64,000 nt of DNA from Paralichthys olivaceus. Lineage: Eukaryota > Chordata > Actinopteri > Pleuronectiformes > Paralichthyidae. A program made the translations under genes and the position numbers. The notes under the pieces were generated by a model that saw only the letters and a program-made list of their open reading frames with translations, did no database searches and had not been told where the DNA came from. The stretch spans positions 15,843,001 to 15,907,000 of the forward strand of contig NC_091094.1 in NCBI RefSeq assembly GCF_024713975.1, given 5' to 3'. This document shows, piece by piece, positions 1 to 13,150 of this stretch (its first letter is position 1; every line of letters begins with the position of its first letter).

Positions 1-800
1 CGAGGGTGGTTGAGAGGAGAGCTGAGCTGAGAGTAGTAGCTGTGTTTGTCAGTCAGAAGTCTCTCTCACAGTGACGAGAGAGCTCAGCCTGTTGCATTCC
101 GCCTCTCTCTCCTTTTCCCGTCTCTCTCTCTCTCTCTCTCACCAACATACACCCTCTCACTCTCTGTCTCTCTATCTCTCTCCTCCTGAAATCATGTGTA
201 CTTTGATTCACAAACCCTGCCTCTGTCACGTGATCCAACACTTCAAATATACAGCACATTTTTTACCAGCCACAGAATGCCCGAAGGAAGGGAAAACAGG
301 GTCCAGAAAGCTTAGGTTTCAACTTGCTGCCCACCCCCTCTCTTTCCCTCTCTCCCTCTCTTTCTCCCTCTCTCTTTCTTTGTCTCACAGTCTCTCTCTT
401 CACCTCCATTCCTTCCACACTGTACCATCAGTCAGCACTCCTTTGTTGGATTTCAACTCTTCGACTGTTTGTTTTGTATTTCTAAAAATGCTTCTCTTCT
501 GCTCACCGTCCAAAGATAGGCCAACACATACACACACACAGACCGACACACAGGTAAGTGGTGCATGCATACACACATACACACACACAACTGCACTAAT
601 GAAACAGCCATTAACTCACATACACAAACACACACATGCTGCAGAAGGCTGCACACCTTTGGGGATATCAGTGTCAGCTCTTGGCTTTCGCTCTGTGTTT
701 ACAATGCCTCGACTTTGGGACTGTGGCCAAACCAATGTGGGAGTTCAGGGGCCTGGGGCCAATCAGGGGCCCTCAATGCTCCACTGTGACTTCATTTGAC
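1..800. other. Simple-sequence-rich segment with an exon-like splice donor
   Basis: The segment is dominated by CT-rich tracts (about 119-142 and 340-395) and CA-rich tracts (about 528-630). A long open frame on the + strand is mostly Ser/Leu/His/Thr from these repeats and has no recognisable domain, so I do not call a gene. One feature stands out: at 551-559 there is a perfect donor consensus, CAG|GTAAGT, with the exon side ending at 553. It could be the end of a 5' non-coding exon of a + strand transcript, but a 9-base match can occur by chance. Confidence 0.3.
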
Positions 801-2210
801 TGATGGGAAAGAAATAAACCTTCTCTGCATCAGTGTCCGAATGAACCAAGATGATACAAACAATAACTTCAACAGCGGAATGGCAACATTTAATATGTAA
901 AATTATTATGATATAATAAAGCAATGAAGCAAACTTAAAGAGTGAGATCATAAATATGATCCGCTACAAAAGAGTAAAGATGAGGATTTTTATAAAGAAT
1001 AAGAATAAAGATAAAAAGTAAAATTAAAGAATCAGATTCATTAAAATAAGAATAGGACTATGATTAAGGGAAATGATAAGAATACAAATAAGATCAAGAG
1101 TAACAGTAAGAATAAGAATAAGATGATAAAAAAGGGGAAAGAATTATAGAGTAAAATATGAAGTACATACAAATCTACAGTACAAATATACTCTGGGAAA
1201 ATCAGACAGCCTGGTATATATGTTAGGTGACCACATTAAATCTCCAAAATGTAAATGACCATGAGCTGTTTTCCATCTTGCCTGTAGCCTGAGAAATACA
1301 AAGAGCCATTCAGCAAGCACCTTTAAATCAGTTCAAGTGGACTTTTCTTCCTCCTACAGGATTTTCCTAAGCAAATCAACCCAGCAGTTTTCTAGTAAGG
1401 AAGTATTTAGTGGAGAAACATTTGATCCGTGATCAGATCAAACCTGGCCAGTCGGCCCCCCCAAGAGGCAGAGGTACCTGCCTCTTCATGTCAGAGATAA
1501 AACTGTCTGCAACTGTCTAACTGACGGCCTCAGTGGCTCCGACTAATGTATGTGTACGAGTGATGACAGCTACAGTCAATACAGGTCACATCCCAAAACA
1601 AGAGCCAACACACAAAACCCTTTTCTCTTCACCTCCACTTTGACTGATAATAAGGTTTCAAACTTAAATGAACTGTTTTGGATTCATCATATTCATCTTA
1701 GAAGTAGGGTTAGTTATTTGATTCAGAAACACTTTTTTTATCTTATTTGTTGAAACCCTCTTCACCTACTGAAAGCCATCAGCAAATAAAGTTGTCTGGG
1801 GAAAAAAGCCACTGTCTGTGGCCCTCGCAGGACTGAAATAAACACAACCACATGATTGGTTGGTTCGCCCGTCTGTCTGTCACTTACCGACCTGCCTGCC
1901 TGCTTTCACTGTGCATGAGTGAAGTCTTCAGACGGAGAGACAAACACCACTGAAGCAGAAATGACAGACAGAAGTAAGCAAGAGAGTCATGGAAAAGTCG
2001 TCTACTAGCAGTTGCCAGTGCACGTTCACGTGTTCTGGGGTTGTAGGTTTGACGAGAGGGCTGATGGGAGGGGCTTGGATGTAAGTGTAGCCTGCTCTTG
2101 CTAGCATTTCCAGGATTGCAACCCTAGCTTTCAGGACATTCTTTACACAGTTTGTCCAAAAATTTACAACTTGTCCGTTTTTTCTTTAGAAATTAAACTT
2201 TCTGTTGTAA
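800..2210. other. Gene-free spacer
   Basis: I see no gene or recognised repeat. Bases 960-1150 form an A/G-rich tract of short AAGAATAAG-like units, probably a decayed simple repeat. Confidence 0.5.
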
Positions 2211-2214
2211 CCCA

Positions 2215-2490
2215 TCTGTCCACTAGTGGCTCCACTAGATTGTCACTCAGTAGATCACATACATCTGCCAAGGCCCAACAATTCCCTTCATTCTAATCAA
2301 TTTGTTATTATATAAGGAAAACAGTGGAAATAACACAAAATGAAAGAAAGAGAAAAAAGTTCCTGGATCTGCCCCCTGATCTGGATCCACATGGATGACA
2401 CATACCACATCCTTCCACCAAGTTTCCTGGTAATCTGTCCTGTAGTTTTTGTGTAATCTTGCTCACAAACAAACATAATATTTCATATTT
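2215..2490 (+). repeat. Dispersed teleost repeat, family A, copy 1
   Basis: The copy carries the marker phrases of a family seen four times here: GTCCACTAGTGGCTCCACTA near its start, a segment about doctoring a GATCTGGATCCACA core, CATCCTTCCACCAAGTTTC at about 2409, and a GTAGTTTTTGTGTAATC stretch followed by ACAAACAAACA. Copy 2 at 6508-6960 matches both ends. I know phrases like these from fish genomes but cannot name the family. Confidence 0.6.
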
Positions 2491-2499
2491 ATATATTCA

Positions 2500-5330
2500 C
2501 TTGAATAATTGAATTCAAACCAAACTGTACAGAGGCAGTTTGATCTTTTGCAAACAAACAAATGAATAAATAAATAATAAATATATGTTTCTCTTCAGTG
2601 ATGTAACATGTGCTTTTAATAGAAGAACAAAAGAAATAGTCAGGACGGGACTTGGTGATATTTGTCTCTTCTTACTACCTCACTATCTTCATTTAATACA
2701 CTGAGTGTCATATTTAACTAATATAAATACACCGTTACAGAATGATTACTGTAATAAAACCATTGAGCATATAAAACACTCAGTGCTGTTGTTGTCATGT
2801 TCTTATCAAGCCTCAAGACTCCAATCACACTTGTTGATCACTTTGGCAACAAAATACAAATGTGAGAGGCGTCCGTTGCTGTGAGCATCTGGGTCAGTGC
2901 CACACTTGCAGCAACAGTGTCAGCGAGAGGGTGAAAGGTCAGCGCTGTTTGTGTTTCTGTGTCAGTGAAATGTGCAAAGAAGGAGGGGAGTGTGTGTGAC
3001 ATCTGGAGTGTGAAAGAGGCATTTGTGTATTTCTGACTGTGAATGTGGGAGAGATAATAAGCATCCTCTCCTGCTCATGCATTCACACGTCGACGCAGGC
3101 ACGCACGCACACAATCGTACGCATTCTCCCCTGCTTTTTGTTTTGCATCAACCAACGTCAAAACAGATTTACACAGAGAGCAGATTAGGAACATGAGAGG
3201 GGCTCCGGTGCGGCCGGCAGGTTAAGTTTTATCGGAGGCTCTGTCTGTGATAAAGAGGCTAAAGATGGACGGCACAGGCGAAAGAAAGAACAAAGACATG
3301 GAGGAAAACTGAGGAGTGAGTGGAAGTGGGGAGCTCATAACTTTCTGCAGAGCTCGAAATGGGGCCCTTTTTGGCAGCGAGCAGTGGAGAAACCGCAGAA
3401 TGGTGCGACTCTGGAATTGAGGGGTGGAGGAGGCAGGAGAAGGGGGGATGGCGGCGGCAGTGGTGGGGGCAAGTCAAAGGACAGGGAAGTAGGAGAGAGA
3501 GAGGGAGCAGAAGGAAGGGAGAAGAAAAGAAAAGGGTGAAGGAGGACGGCGCAGACGGCAGGTTTTAATCAGCAACAGGCTGTTGGTAATGAGATCACTA
3601 TCCCACTGCTCTCAGATTGATGTCATGTGAAGCTCTGCGGTGCACAGAGAGGCATGTGGAGGACGACAGGCATGCATGATAAGCTCGTGCACACACAAAC
3701 ACACAGGCGTGCACGCAGAAAGGTATAAGACAAAGAGTCACACTTATAATAAGGCTGGCAAATACCCATAAACTCATAAACATGGGCACACAGGAAAGAA
3801 ACAAAGAACCTTGAATACGCCACAACACCCTGCTGTTAATTTTCTCCAAGCGAGAGAAAGAGCTGACACAAACATAATCACACCCACACATACACCATAA
3901 ACACATTTCAGATCCCAGGGCTCCATTATGTCTTTTCTGTCTCTCAAACAGCGAAACATGCCTACACACAAAGAACATACTGTACCAGTGGTGAGGGTTG
4001 GCTAGACTTGCAGGCGGAAAAAAAAGGAGTAAAAGGAGGAGAGAAAATGAGGACTATACAGGGGAAGACGAGGAGGGAGAGAAAGGGAAAGGGGTGACAC
4101 TCAAGGTAGCAGTTCAGTTCGGGGTTATAAAACTTTAATGCATTAGCTGAGAAACTTGGGAGGTTGTGTTAAACCATATGTGTGTGTACGCAGCGCCACA
4201 ACCAAACATATTAATTTATTAAAACATGCCAGGCAGATTTGCATGTTTGGTTTTGTTGGTGTTTGCGACTGTTGGTGTTTGTGGGCAAGTGGAGAGAAGG
4301 AGAAAGAAAAGAAGATGGAAAAGAAAAGAGGAGGTTGGGGGGGGGGGGGTGTACATGTGCATCCAATGAACAGTGAATAGTTTTTCCTTTATAAATGTTC
4401 CCCAAAATTCAACCATGATGTCACCGTGAACCTGTTGTGAACTCAACTCTGTCAACTACCATTACTGTTCCACTGTGCGCTCCCTACCGCTTCACCCTGC
4501 TGCCTCTCCATCTCCATCCACTCCGTCCCCACGACGTAATCCTGGGCCTCCACTCCATCTTTTTGCCATACAGTGTTGTCTGGCTGCATTTTTCTTTTTC
4601 GATACGACACGCACACACTCACAAACACACTCTCACACACACCTCATAACATAACCCCAAACACACCCACACACACAAAGCGCTCACAGCCATTTGGAAC
4701 GTCTCTGGTATAACAAGGACAGTTTTAATCAGAACAAGCTGGCATATTTTGGCCAAGACCTGCACTTATGGTAATTCAATCAGAAAGGGAGGGGAGAAAC
4801 TGAAAAAAAAGGGGCACAAGGAGGGTAGTGGAGTGTGAGACGGGGGGGGGAAATAAGAAAAACAGAGGGAGGAAAAAGGAGACAGTGGGCGGATGGGAGG
4901 GTGAGGTAGGGGTTGAGTGGTTGAAGGAGTTTGATCCACATGTGGAAGCCATTGTCTAATTACGGCAGATATGTATAAGTGTTACTGCCTGCAGGACAGA
5001 TGGTGATTGGAGGGCGCACAGCTACACCAAAATGAGATGACTGGATACGAGAGGGGGGGATGAAGTCAGGTAGTTGGTAGAGAGAGAGAAGTGTCATGAT
5101 GGATCCAGAATCATCTCCCTGTGCTTTCTCCTCAGCGTCAGACACAGGATTTATTCCAAATTTAGGGATCCATCCAATCAGCTCATTCAGAGGAGGCCAG
5201 CTTCAGCCTCATCCCCAGATGAGGCAGATTTAGCTTTCTTTGTATTTGAGCCAGGATGAGTTAGTCTGACTCATTCCAAAGATCACAAAATCCATCTCCC
5301 AGCACCTTTAAAGTTCATTCATTAAAGCTA
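2500..5330. other. Gene-free spacer with purine-rich and G-tract segments
   Basis: No coding exon is supported. The + strand is strikingly purine-rich between about 3,280 and 3,570, 4,020 and 4,100, and 4,780 and 4,900. A 13-base G run lies at 4337-4349 and another of 8 or more bases near 4843. Short open frames here are biased in composition and have no domain. Less repetitive islands near 3,560-3,640 and 4,930-5,030 could be conserved non-coding elements, but only an alignment could show that. Confidence 0.4.
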
Positions 5331-5782
5331 GAGTGGGAATCACACTTTGAAATGATGCAATCAATACAATCCACCCCCTCTAACCAGCCCTCTGGCCCAC
5401 GTCACGTTTTACACTTGTGCATCAGACAGTCTAAGCAGAAAATACACTGAAAGTTCCAAATATTAAATCAAAAAATTCTGCTGCACTACTCTCAAACTGT
5501 TACTCTTGAAAATATATTGAAATAAAACTTTCAAAGAAAACTTTTTTTTGCCTTGCAGTAACACTACTTGCAAGTAGGGGGTGCTGCAGCCGCCTCAGCG
5601 TTCGTGATCCTGTGCTCTTGATTGAGTCCGAGTGAAATTGGTTGTGTATAGTCCAGTCCTGCCAGGGCCACAGACAACAGCTTTTTTTACTTTCATTTTG
5701 ATCCTTATTTATTGATGGCTATCAAGACACGAAGAGCATTTAAACAAATACGATCAAAAAAATTACCAACCCTGCCTTTAAT
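5331..5782 (+). mobile_element. MITE-like element with terminal inverted repeats, copy 1
   Basis: The left end reads ATTAAAGCTAGAGTGGGAAT and the right end, reverse-complemented, reads ATTAAAGGCAGGGTTGGTAA, giving imperfect terminal inverted repeats of about 20 bp. A second copy at 32080-32440 has the same ends and shares an internal CCACCCCCT...GGCCCTCT block. There is no transposase frame, so it is a non-autonomous DNA transposon. This copy is about 90 bp longer than the other, with an extra GC-richer piece around 5570-5640. Confidence 0.65.
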
Positions 5783-5854
5783 GGATTATATCTTGTTAGT
5801 TTAGTTTGTTCAAGACCTGAAATATAACAAAAGCAACTCACCATTTCACATAGA

Positions 5855-6170
5855 GAGTTATAGTATGGGCCAGACTATTTCTTGGCAAGGAGCAGTAACA
5901 TCCTGGAGTCTCAGCTGGTCTCAGCCAAATAACACCCAGGAATTAGTACATTACCTCCTGTAAACAGGCAGATTTCACACAGATTGAACAAACAAGATTT
6001 AACTTGTGAATTAATGAGGCACAAACAGAACCACACTATTCAGTCTTTACGCTAAGCTAAATGAAGCAGCTACAGGCTCCAGCCACTTGTTGACGATCTT
6101 CTCATCTGACTTTAAGTGACAAAGCAAATAAGCACAAAAAAACACAGAGCTATTCCTCTGAGCTGAGGCA
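5855..6170 (-). repeat. Dispersed repeat, 'TTAGCTTAGC' family, copy 1
   Basis: On the minus strand 6041-6060 reads TTAGCTTAGCGTAAAGACTG. A related phrase, TTAGCTTAGCATTAAGACAG, is found on the + strand at about 52285. The surrounding phrases (CTCCAGCCACTTG, ATCTTCTCATCTGACTTT) are ones I recall from a common percomorph repeat. The family name is unknown to me and the ends are approximate. Confidence 0.5.
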
Positions 6171-6507
6171 TGTCCCATGTTCCTCTGGTTTACAACACAA
6201 GCTGTGGCATTTCACTGCATCACATGACGGTCATGTAGCAAACAATATACAAGGCTGATGGTGAGATATCACTGTATTATCCCACTGTGATGAACATCAT
6301 CCATGTATAAAGTGGGATTCATGCCTGGCTGTCATTATTTACATCTAACCTTTGCGACTGAGCTCAAACACCTGTTAGATATAATGTAGACCATTTCTAA
6401 TCTTGGAGGTTCAATAGATAAAACCAACCATGATGGATTATCAGATACTACTGACTTACAGCCACAGCTTCTACCTCCTTTCATTATGTAAATATCTAGT
6501 TACTGTC

Positions 6508-6960
6508 ATAACCCACCTGTCCACTGACTGGCTCCACTAAGCTTCATTCCGCTGTTGACCAAATGGATCAACTAGAATGGTACTCAGGAGAGCACAAACC
6601 TCCGAAAAGGCCCAACAGCCCCTTTGAATTCAATCAAACTTCACTTATACATAACAATTCCCTAAACATGAAAACATTTTCTCATCAAGTTCCAAGAATT
6701 ATTCCCTGAGATATTGGTGAAAGAGAAAAGGTGAAAAATCCCCCTTTTTTAAAAACCTATTTGTGAAAGTGAAAAAGAAAATCATGAATCAACCCCCTGA
6801 TCCAGATCTGCACCAAAATTAAATTGCTTCTTCCCTAGCTCATACCACATCCTTCCACCAAGTTCCATGGAAAAGTGGTCTCTGTAATCCTGCTTACAAA
6901 CCAACAAACATGGACAGAGAAGAAAACATAACCTCATTGGCAGAGGAAAACATCTCCTCT
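6508..6960 (+). repeat. Dispersed teleost repeat, family A, copy 2
   Basis: This fuller copy has the sequence order GTCCACTG, GGCTCCACTAAGCTTC, AAGGCCCAACAGCCCCTT, CCTGATCCAGATCTGCACC, CATCCTTCCACCAAGTTCC, then AACATAACCTCATTGGCAGAG at the end. Bases 2215-2490, 8105-8420 (inverted) and about 31080-31260 carry the same blocks. Confidence 0.6.
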
Positions 6961-8100
6961 GCTTTTGAAACTGCTGTCACCAAAATAAAACTGAACATTA
7001 TTTTGCACTGAGGAGACTGCAGGCTTTTTTTGTCCCAGAAAAACAGTCAGTGTTTGCGTCAGTGATCATAACCACAATGTTTTACAAACCTAAACCAAAG
7101 TTGTTTTATTTGACTGAACTCGTGTCAACCCAGGAGGTTGTAGAATTTTAATTTAGATGCAGAAAAAAGGTCGCCCACCGCAACAACACGACAAAGTAAA
7201 GATGGCATGGATTCACCAAACCAGGGGGAGTGATCATTTGAAATTATAAAAAACATAAATAACATCATGGGTTAACAGTTTACACATATTGGGATAAGTA
7301 GCTTTTCCTTTACAGACTCATTAACAAACATGGCACCAAAGTTTTACACAAAGACACAAGATTTCATGTGTTATTCACCTTTATCGTCACTAACCAGTGT
7401 TTTCCCCTCACCCTGCCTCCTCTTTCCTCTGCAAAACAAAAGTAAATGTGTTGAACAGTTTGGATACAGGTGGGATGGAGCTGCCGCCCTCAGGATAATC
7501 TGGCAGCTCTTCACAGTAGGCCACCTGTCAGCAGATCTCAGCACATCTCGGCTGTCTGCCTGTCAGAAAATGTAAATGCCCTCTAGAGGGTTTAACAGAG
7601 GCAAGTATTAGTCATACACACATCGTTTTGTTTTGCTGCAGGAGACTAATATAGTCTCTGATTGATGCTCAGTGCATCCTAATGACCTATAAACCTTGAT
7701 GGCTGCAGCACAGCATCCCTAGGTATCACAGCTCTGCACACGTTTGTTCTCTCTCTTCTGTTGTGACTGTTCCCCAAACTATGTGATGTTTTTGCACACT
7801 CACAAGAAAGTTCTCCAGTGTAGGGGGAGAAAAAATGATTACTGTTTGTGAGCATTACATCAGAGAGGGGATTTTCGGTGGGTTGCTCAACTCTGTCAAA
7901 ATAAAAGCACAATTTCATTGTATTCATTTTCACAGTTTACTGGTTTGCTAGTGTTGCTACATAACTGAATAACAACACAAATCTACTAACTGAGCATTTT
8001 GTGTTGTTTGGGATCACACTTTGGGAAGTTATATAGACCTTAAAATGGCAAATATCATTAAATGTTATATACAACACTACATTTTGAGCCTTGTTCTGTT
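6960..8100. other. Gene-free spacer
   Basis: I see no gene, RNA gene or recognisable repeat. Open frames at about 7330-7575 and 7679-7933 are short and lack any family resemblance. Confidence 0.45.
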
Positions 8101-8104
8101 GACA

Positions 8105-8420
8105 TTACCGATATGGCAAGGAGGTTATGATTTCACCTTTGTCTGTTTGATTGTTTGAAAGCAAGATAACACAAAAACTACTGAAAGGATGTGGTATGGG
8201 TCAGGGAAGAGTCCATTACATTTTGGTGCAGCTCCAGATCAGTGGGTGGATCCAGGAATTATTTTCACATTGCGAGATGGGACATTTTTTGACATTTTCA
8301 TCATTTTCACCAGGGAGTCATCCTGGATCTTGATGAAAAAATATCTGGTATATTTAGGGAATGAATGTTGTGTGAATTTTGGTGAAGCTTGGTTAAATTT
8401 AAAGGGACTGTCGAGGTTAC
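8105..8420 (-). repeat. Dispersed teleost repeat, family A, copy 3 (inverted)
   Basis: Read on the minus strand, it starts after an AACCTCCTTGCC phrase at about 8115-8126. It runs back through AGTAGTTTTTGTGTTATC, a degraded ACCACATCCTTTC and GCACCAAAATG, and ends in a block related to TCCACTGATCTGG. The order is the reverse of copies 1 and 2, so it was inserted in the opposite direction. Confidence 0.55.
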
Positions 8421-9806
8421 AACAGTACAAGTGCAGAGAGCTTGACACTCAAATCACATGTGTATTCACACTATAGAGAGGAGCCAGGTTCAATACAAAA
8501 CATAAAGAAACATCAGCCAACAAAAAGTGCAACAGCGCAGCATCTGTACAGGGTCAAACATGATGAAGTCCCTTATTCTTGAAAACGTCCCACATTAATA
8601 GAGTGAAGCCAGCGAGAACAGGGTTCTGCTGACTTCAAATTCCCCATAGAATATTACAAGAAAAGGACACTGTCAACATACTATGAACGTAGCGGTCAGT
8701 AGTGAGTTTGTCCTGGAGGAGAGGGTGGTGAGGAGGTGCCACTTATTGCCACAGCATCCACAATGCAGCAGCAATAAGTCAGAATGTGTTGAAAAAATGT
8801 CATTTCCACAAGTCAGGGTATGTTTTGACAACAACTTAAAAACACGGAGTCAGCACAATGCAGGCACAGCTGCAGATTTAGCTGTAGAGTTATTGAGGCT
8901 TCATGTTTTGATGGCCCTCCATATAACTCTAATTAGAGTGGCACTGCTAATGTGCCGTATAATTTTGTCCTCCCTGCATCTCTGGAATAAACACATACGT
9001 CCAACACATATATAGTGAGGAGCAGTAACGACAGAGACTTTAAAGCCCAACAGGACACTGAATTAAAACCTTGCAAGGGCTTCAAAACCACCACAGCTAA
9101 TTACAAGTGAGCCTTTACATACGTTTACTAATGCTAGCACTGCCACCTTGAGGCAAACAAATAGACCAGCATCTTAAATCTGTAACTGTGTTCCTGGTCA
9201 AATTTTAATGTTGCTTTACAACCCAGTCTCATCTCAAAACGTGAGTGACAGTCAGATGAGCCCAATAGACGAACAATCTAATCAAACATTTTCTTTAAAA
9301 AAAGAAATCTACTTTTTTTCCCATAAACAAACTGCCTTATTTCGCTGGACACTAGTTTTTCATATGAAGGAATACGTCAACAACAGTCAACAACACCAAG
9401 TACACGTCCCAAATTTGTCTTCATGTCCAGACCTGATTCTTCGTTGGATGCAATGTGACCAACAATAGACACATCTGTCTTCTCCACCAGGGGTGAGCTG
9501 CACAGCTTATTTTAACCACAGAGAGGCACTGCTCATTTACTTATTCCATCTGACATGAGTAAAGTGAGATGCAGATACTGAGGGGTTAGAGAAGCAACAT
9601 AGAACGAGGGAACAACTCTAACTGAAAACAAATCCAGGTTAATATAAAAACCTAATTAACTTCAACCACCAAGAAATAATAACACATCAAAAACAGCACC
9701 TCTGTTCCTTATGTGTCTTAACACAACCAATATATCTGGGGTTAGGGTGAGAAACGGGTGAGAAAACATTTAATCAATTTAAACTCAAGTGTTACCGAAT
9801 TATATT

Positions 9807-9837
<31 letters not shown>

Positions 9838-11100
9838 CTTATGTTATAAAAACTGCATGTAATTTCCCCACATGCTTGAAAATATAATTTTCCTTATAGT
9901 TAATATAGTCTTAAACTACTATTTTTATATGCTGTTGTTTGCCTCAATAATAACAGTATACATTTATTGTTAATGTTAAATTATTCAAATTAAATGTGAT
10001 TAAAAGCTAATCATCAATAATGTATTTTTTAAGTTGTTATTTTTTGAATAGCCCCATATTACAAATTAGACAGTTTACAGTATTATACTTTTTTAAGATT
10101 CTCAAAGAGAGTAAACTCAAAATCATTTAATTGAATTAGAGAGAATGAAAAAGAATGACGCAGTCTCCTCTTATATCAGCTGTTTCATTAGTCTTCTGCT
10201 GAGGAAAATTTAATAATCCATTAAACGTTAGATGAATGTGATGTCGAGGATTAACTTTAATTTATTGAGGGCATTTAGTAGTTTAAAATAGTTACAGAAA
10301 ATTGCTGCAGACTCCAATTTCTGAGTTATCAGAAATAGTTTGAGGCTATATTGCTATAGTGATACATAAAAATGGTAGAAACAAATATGTTTACATAAAC
10401 AAGTTATGACTAGTGTGGCTAAGAAACCTGGCGGACCTGTCGTGCCTCTGTGAGTATTAGACATTTGATGCCAAGAAAAAGAGATAATGAGGTGTGCCAA
10501 GTGGCAATAGTATTGAAATCGTTAAAGTAAAGGTTAAAGGAAAAATACACATTTAGAAGCTCCTGCATTTAAAAAATAAAAGTAGTCAGTGTCAAATTAT
10601 ATTATTAGATCATTGTACTCAATACGCTGTGGCTGGTTGACGTGGAGCTTATCGACCTCATATACTGTTTAGTTCAGTCGGTTAAAAAGAATCATCTTTT
10701 ACAAACAGGTCACATGTTCTTAATGTCACTCATTCATTTCAAATAATTCTGTGACCAGATAAGTAAATAAATGCAGAGGAGAAGACAGTCCAACAATTAC
10801 TGACCAACTTAACTTTCCACCTCTGAATGTCCCATTTTCACCACAGTCATGTTGGCTCACGTTGTATTTCTTGGATCGCGACATAATTCTTGTTTACTGT
10901 TTTAGAAACATGTCGGATCAGGAATTTCAGTGAATGCTTTAACGCAGGAAAATTCCAAAACATACATATCATTGGAGATCCAAGTCAGAACAATGTTCTC
11001 CATCATCTGATCCCTGTATGTGAACCTGATACAAGCAGCTGATGTGGAAATCCAGAGAGTTTACATGTGACCTCTTAGCCTAGTTCCCCACAAGTTGGAA
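8420..11100. other. Gene-free AT-rich spacer
   Basis: No gene is supported. A (TA)n run lies at about 9813-9836. The interval from about 9,750 to 10,400 is notably AT-rich. A 110-codon open frame at 8683-9015 has no recognisable domain and no splice context, and I treat it as chance. Confidence 0.45.
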
Positions 11101-11147
11101 AGCTGCAGTGAGGATGTTTTGTTTTTTATCATTCGGCACCAACATTC

Positions 11148-11257
11148 TCCAGCAGCACCACCAGCAGCATCACCACCTCCACCAGCATCACCACCAGCAG
11201 CATCACCACCTCCACCACCAGCAGCAGCAGCATCACCACCAGCAGCAGCAGCAGCAG
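11148..11257 (+). repeat. Imperfect CAN trinucleotide repeat
   Basis: The tract is built from CAC, CAG and CAT triplets and ends in an uninterrupted CAG run. Its longer-period structure (CAGCAGCATCACCAC units) points to expansion of a compound repeat. It lies inside a frame that would give Pro/Ala/Ser runs, but nothing around that frame supports coding. Confidence 0.8.
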
Positions 11258-11487
11258 TCTCTGAGAGAGGGAGCAACGTGACCTACATTGAATCCTCTGT
11301 TACATGGCTGCCAGCTACAGGCGCTCTGTTTCTGTTTCTCTGTTTCTCTGCTTCCTGTGAGGACACCGTGGTTTTAGGCACATGTGGGCTGTTTAATGAT
11401 GGTCGTGTTTGCACAGGCAGCTTCTGACCTACATCCACTGTGTCCTCGCCGATCTGCGCCGATATCTGGACAAAAACACAATCTGTG

Positions 11488-11954
<467 letters not shown>

Positions 11955-12224
11955 CATCGTATTGATGTATTTGTGTATGTACAATGAATTAATGTTTACT
12001 TGGAGAAAGTCGATAGATATATAGCCTAAAATGCAATAGCTAAATTGACTATATCAATCATAAACACATATAAATACAATTAAACAGAATTTTTAAAAAG
12101 TTGCAATCCATATTTGTGTTGTCTATATGTTTATATTTCTGTTTTATACTAATATATTTGGGTTGCATATACATATGTAAATATTTCATTGCATAAATAT
12201 ATATGTGTACATATTTGTTGTGTT

Positions 12225-12325
12225 GTAAACATGTTTTGGTAGTTTTTCCTCACTCTAGTCGGTGGTTAAGGATTGCTATTTGTGAAAATGGCCTATCAAT
12301 TAAATTTGATTTGATTTGATATTTA
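12225..12325 (+). repeat. Fragment of a dispersed teleost repeat, family B
   Basis: The phrases TGGTAGTTTTTCCTCACTCT, GGTTAAGGA and TTGTGAAAATGGCCTATCAA, followed by TTTGATTTGATTTGAT, match in order a second, fuller copy at about 62330-62520. I recall this tail as widespread in fish genomes. Confidence 0.55.
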
Positions 12326-12329
12326 TATC

Positions 12330-13150
12330 TTATATTAATATTAAATGTATAGTGTTTGTTATACAATTTCACAAATATTCTGTTTAATCTGGAGCATCAG
12401 CTGAGGGGATTGCATGATTTGAGTATAGTGATTGAGTGTTTACTGCAATATCTATACACATATATAACAATATATTTATTAACAATATAATAATGAATAG
12501 AGAAAATAATGGCTTCCTGTGTGATTTAGTTTGTTCTCGGGCGAGGCTTTTACAAAGATTACTGTTTCTCTCCTGATGACTGAGTTTCCCAGGTCAGAGC
12601 TCCATGACGAGCAGTCGACATAGTTACAGTCACACAACACACTGACACGCACAAAGGAGGGAGGGGGGGTCTTAGCTCCGCCTCCAAACACCGCATTGTA
12701 AAGGCATTTTTTGAATTTCCAAGGTAGAGGCACTTCTTAGCCAAAACTTAGGGGTGGAGGATTTTAAACAGCATTCTAACTTTGATTTATTTGCTTTTGT
12801 AAAAGCTTTTTTCCTTCTTACCTTTCAGCCAACCTCCCTCTCTGATCTTCTTTTGGGTGTCCTTTTCCACAGAGTCCATGTTTCTACAGTACCCTAAAAA
12901 AAAGATCAAATAAATCACCTGAAGGCCACTCTAGGTTCTCCAAAACACTTATTTGCGACTTCAAAGTTTTACAAAAGTACCTATTTTGACCCAAATCATG
13001 ACCTCTCACCCAATGTCACCTGGGAGCAGCTCTAGCCCCCCCAACCCTTAAATGATAAGAGATGTAGATAAGGGATGGATGGATGATAAACACATTTATG
13101 ATTAGTATGATATATTTGCGGGTCTTAAAAGTAGAATTTGATACAGGGCC
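12330..13150. other. Gene-free spacer
   Basis: No gene is seen. A near-match to a Rev-erb/ROR element lies on the minus strand at 12988-12998 (GATTTGGGTCA), with only the first flank base off consensus. Confidence 0.4.

Noticed and set aside
71-799. A 242-codon + strand open frame
   Set aside because: It is mostly Ser/Leu and Thr/His from CT and CA repeats, with no domain; length comes from low complexity.
11095-11427. A Pro/Ala-rich frame over the CAN repeat
   Set aside because: Every frame of this triplet repeat stays open; flanks show no coding signal or splice context.
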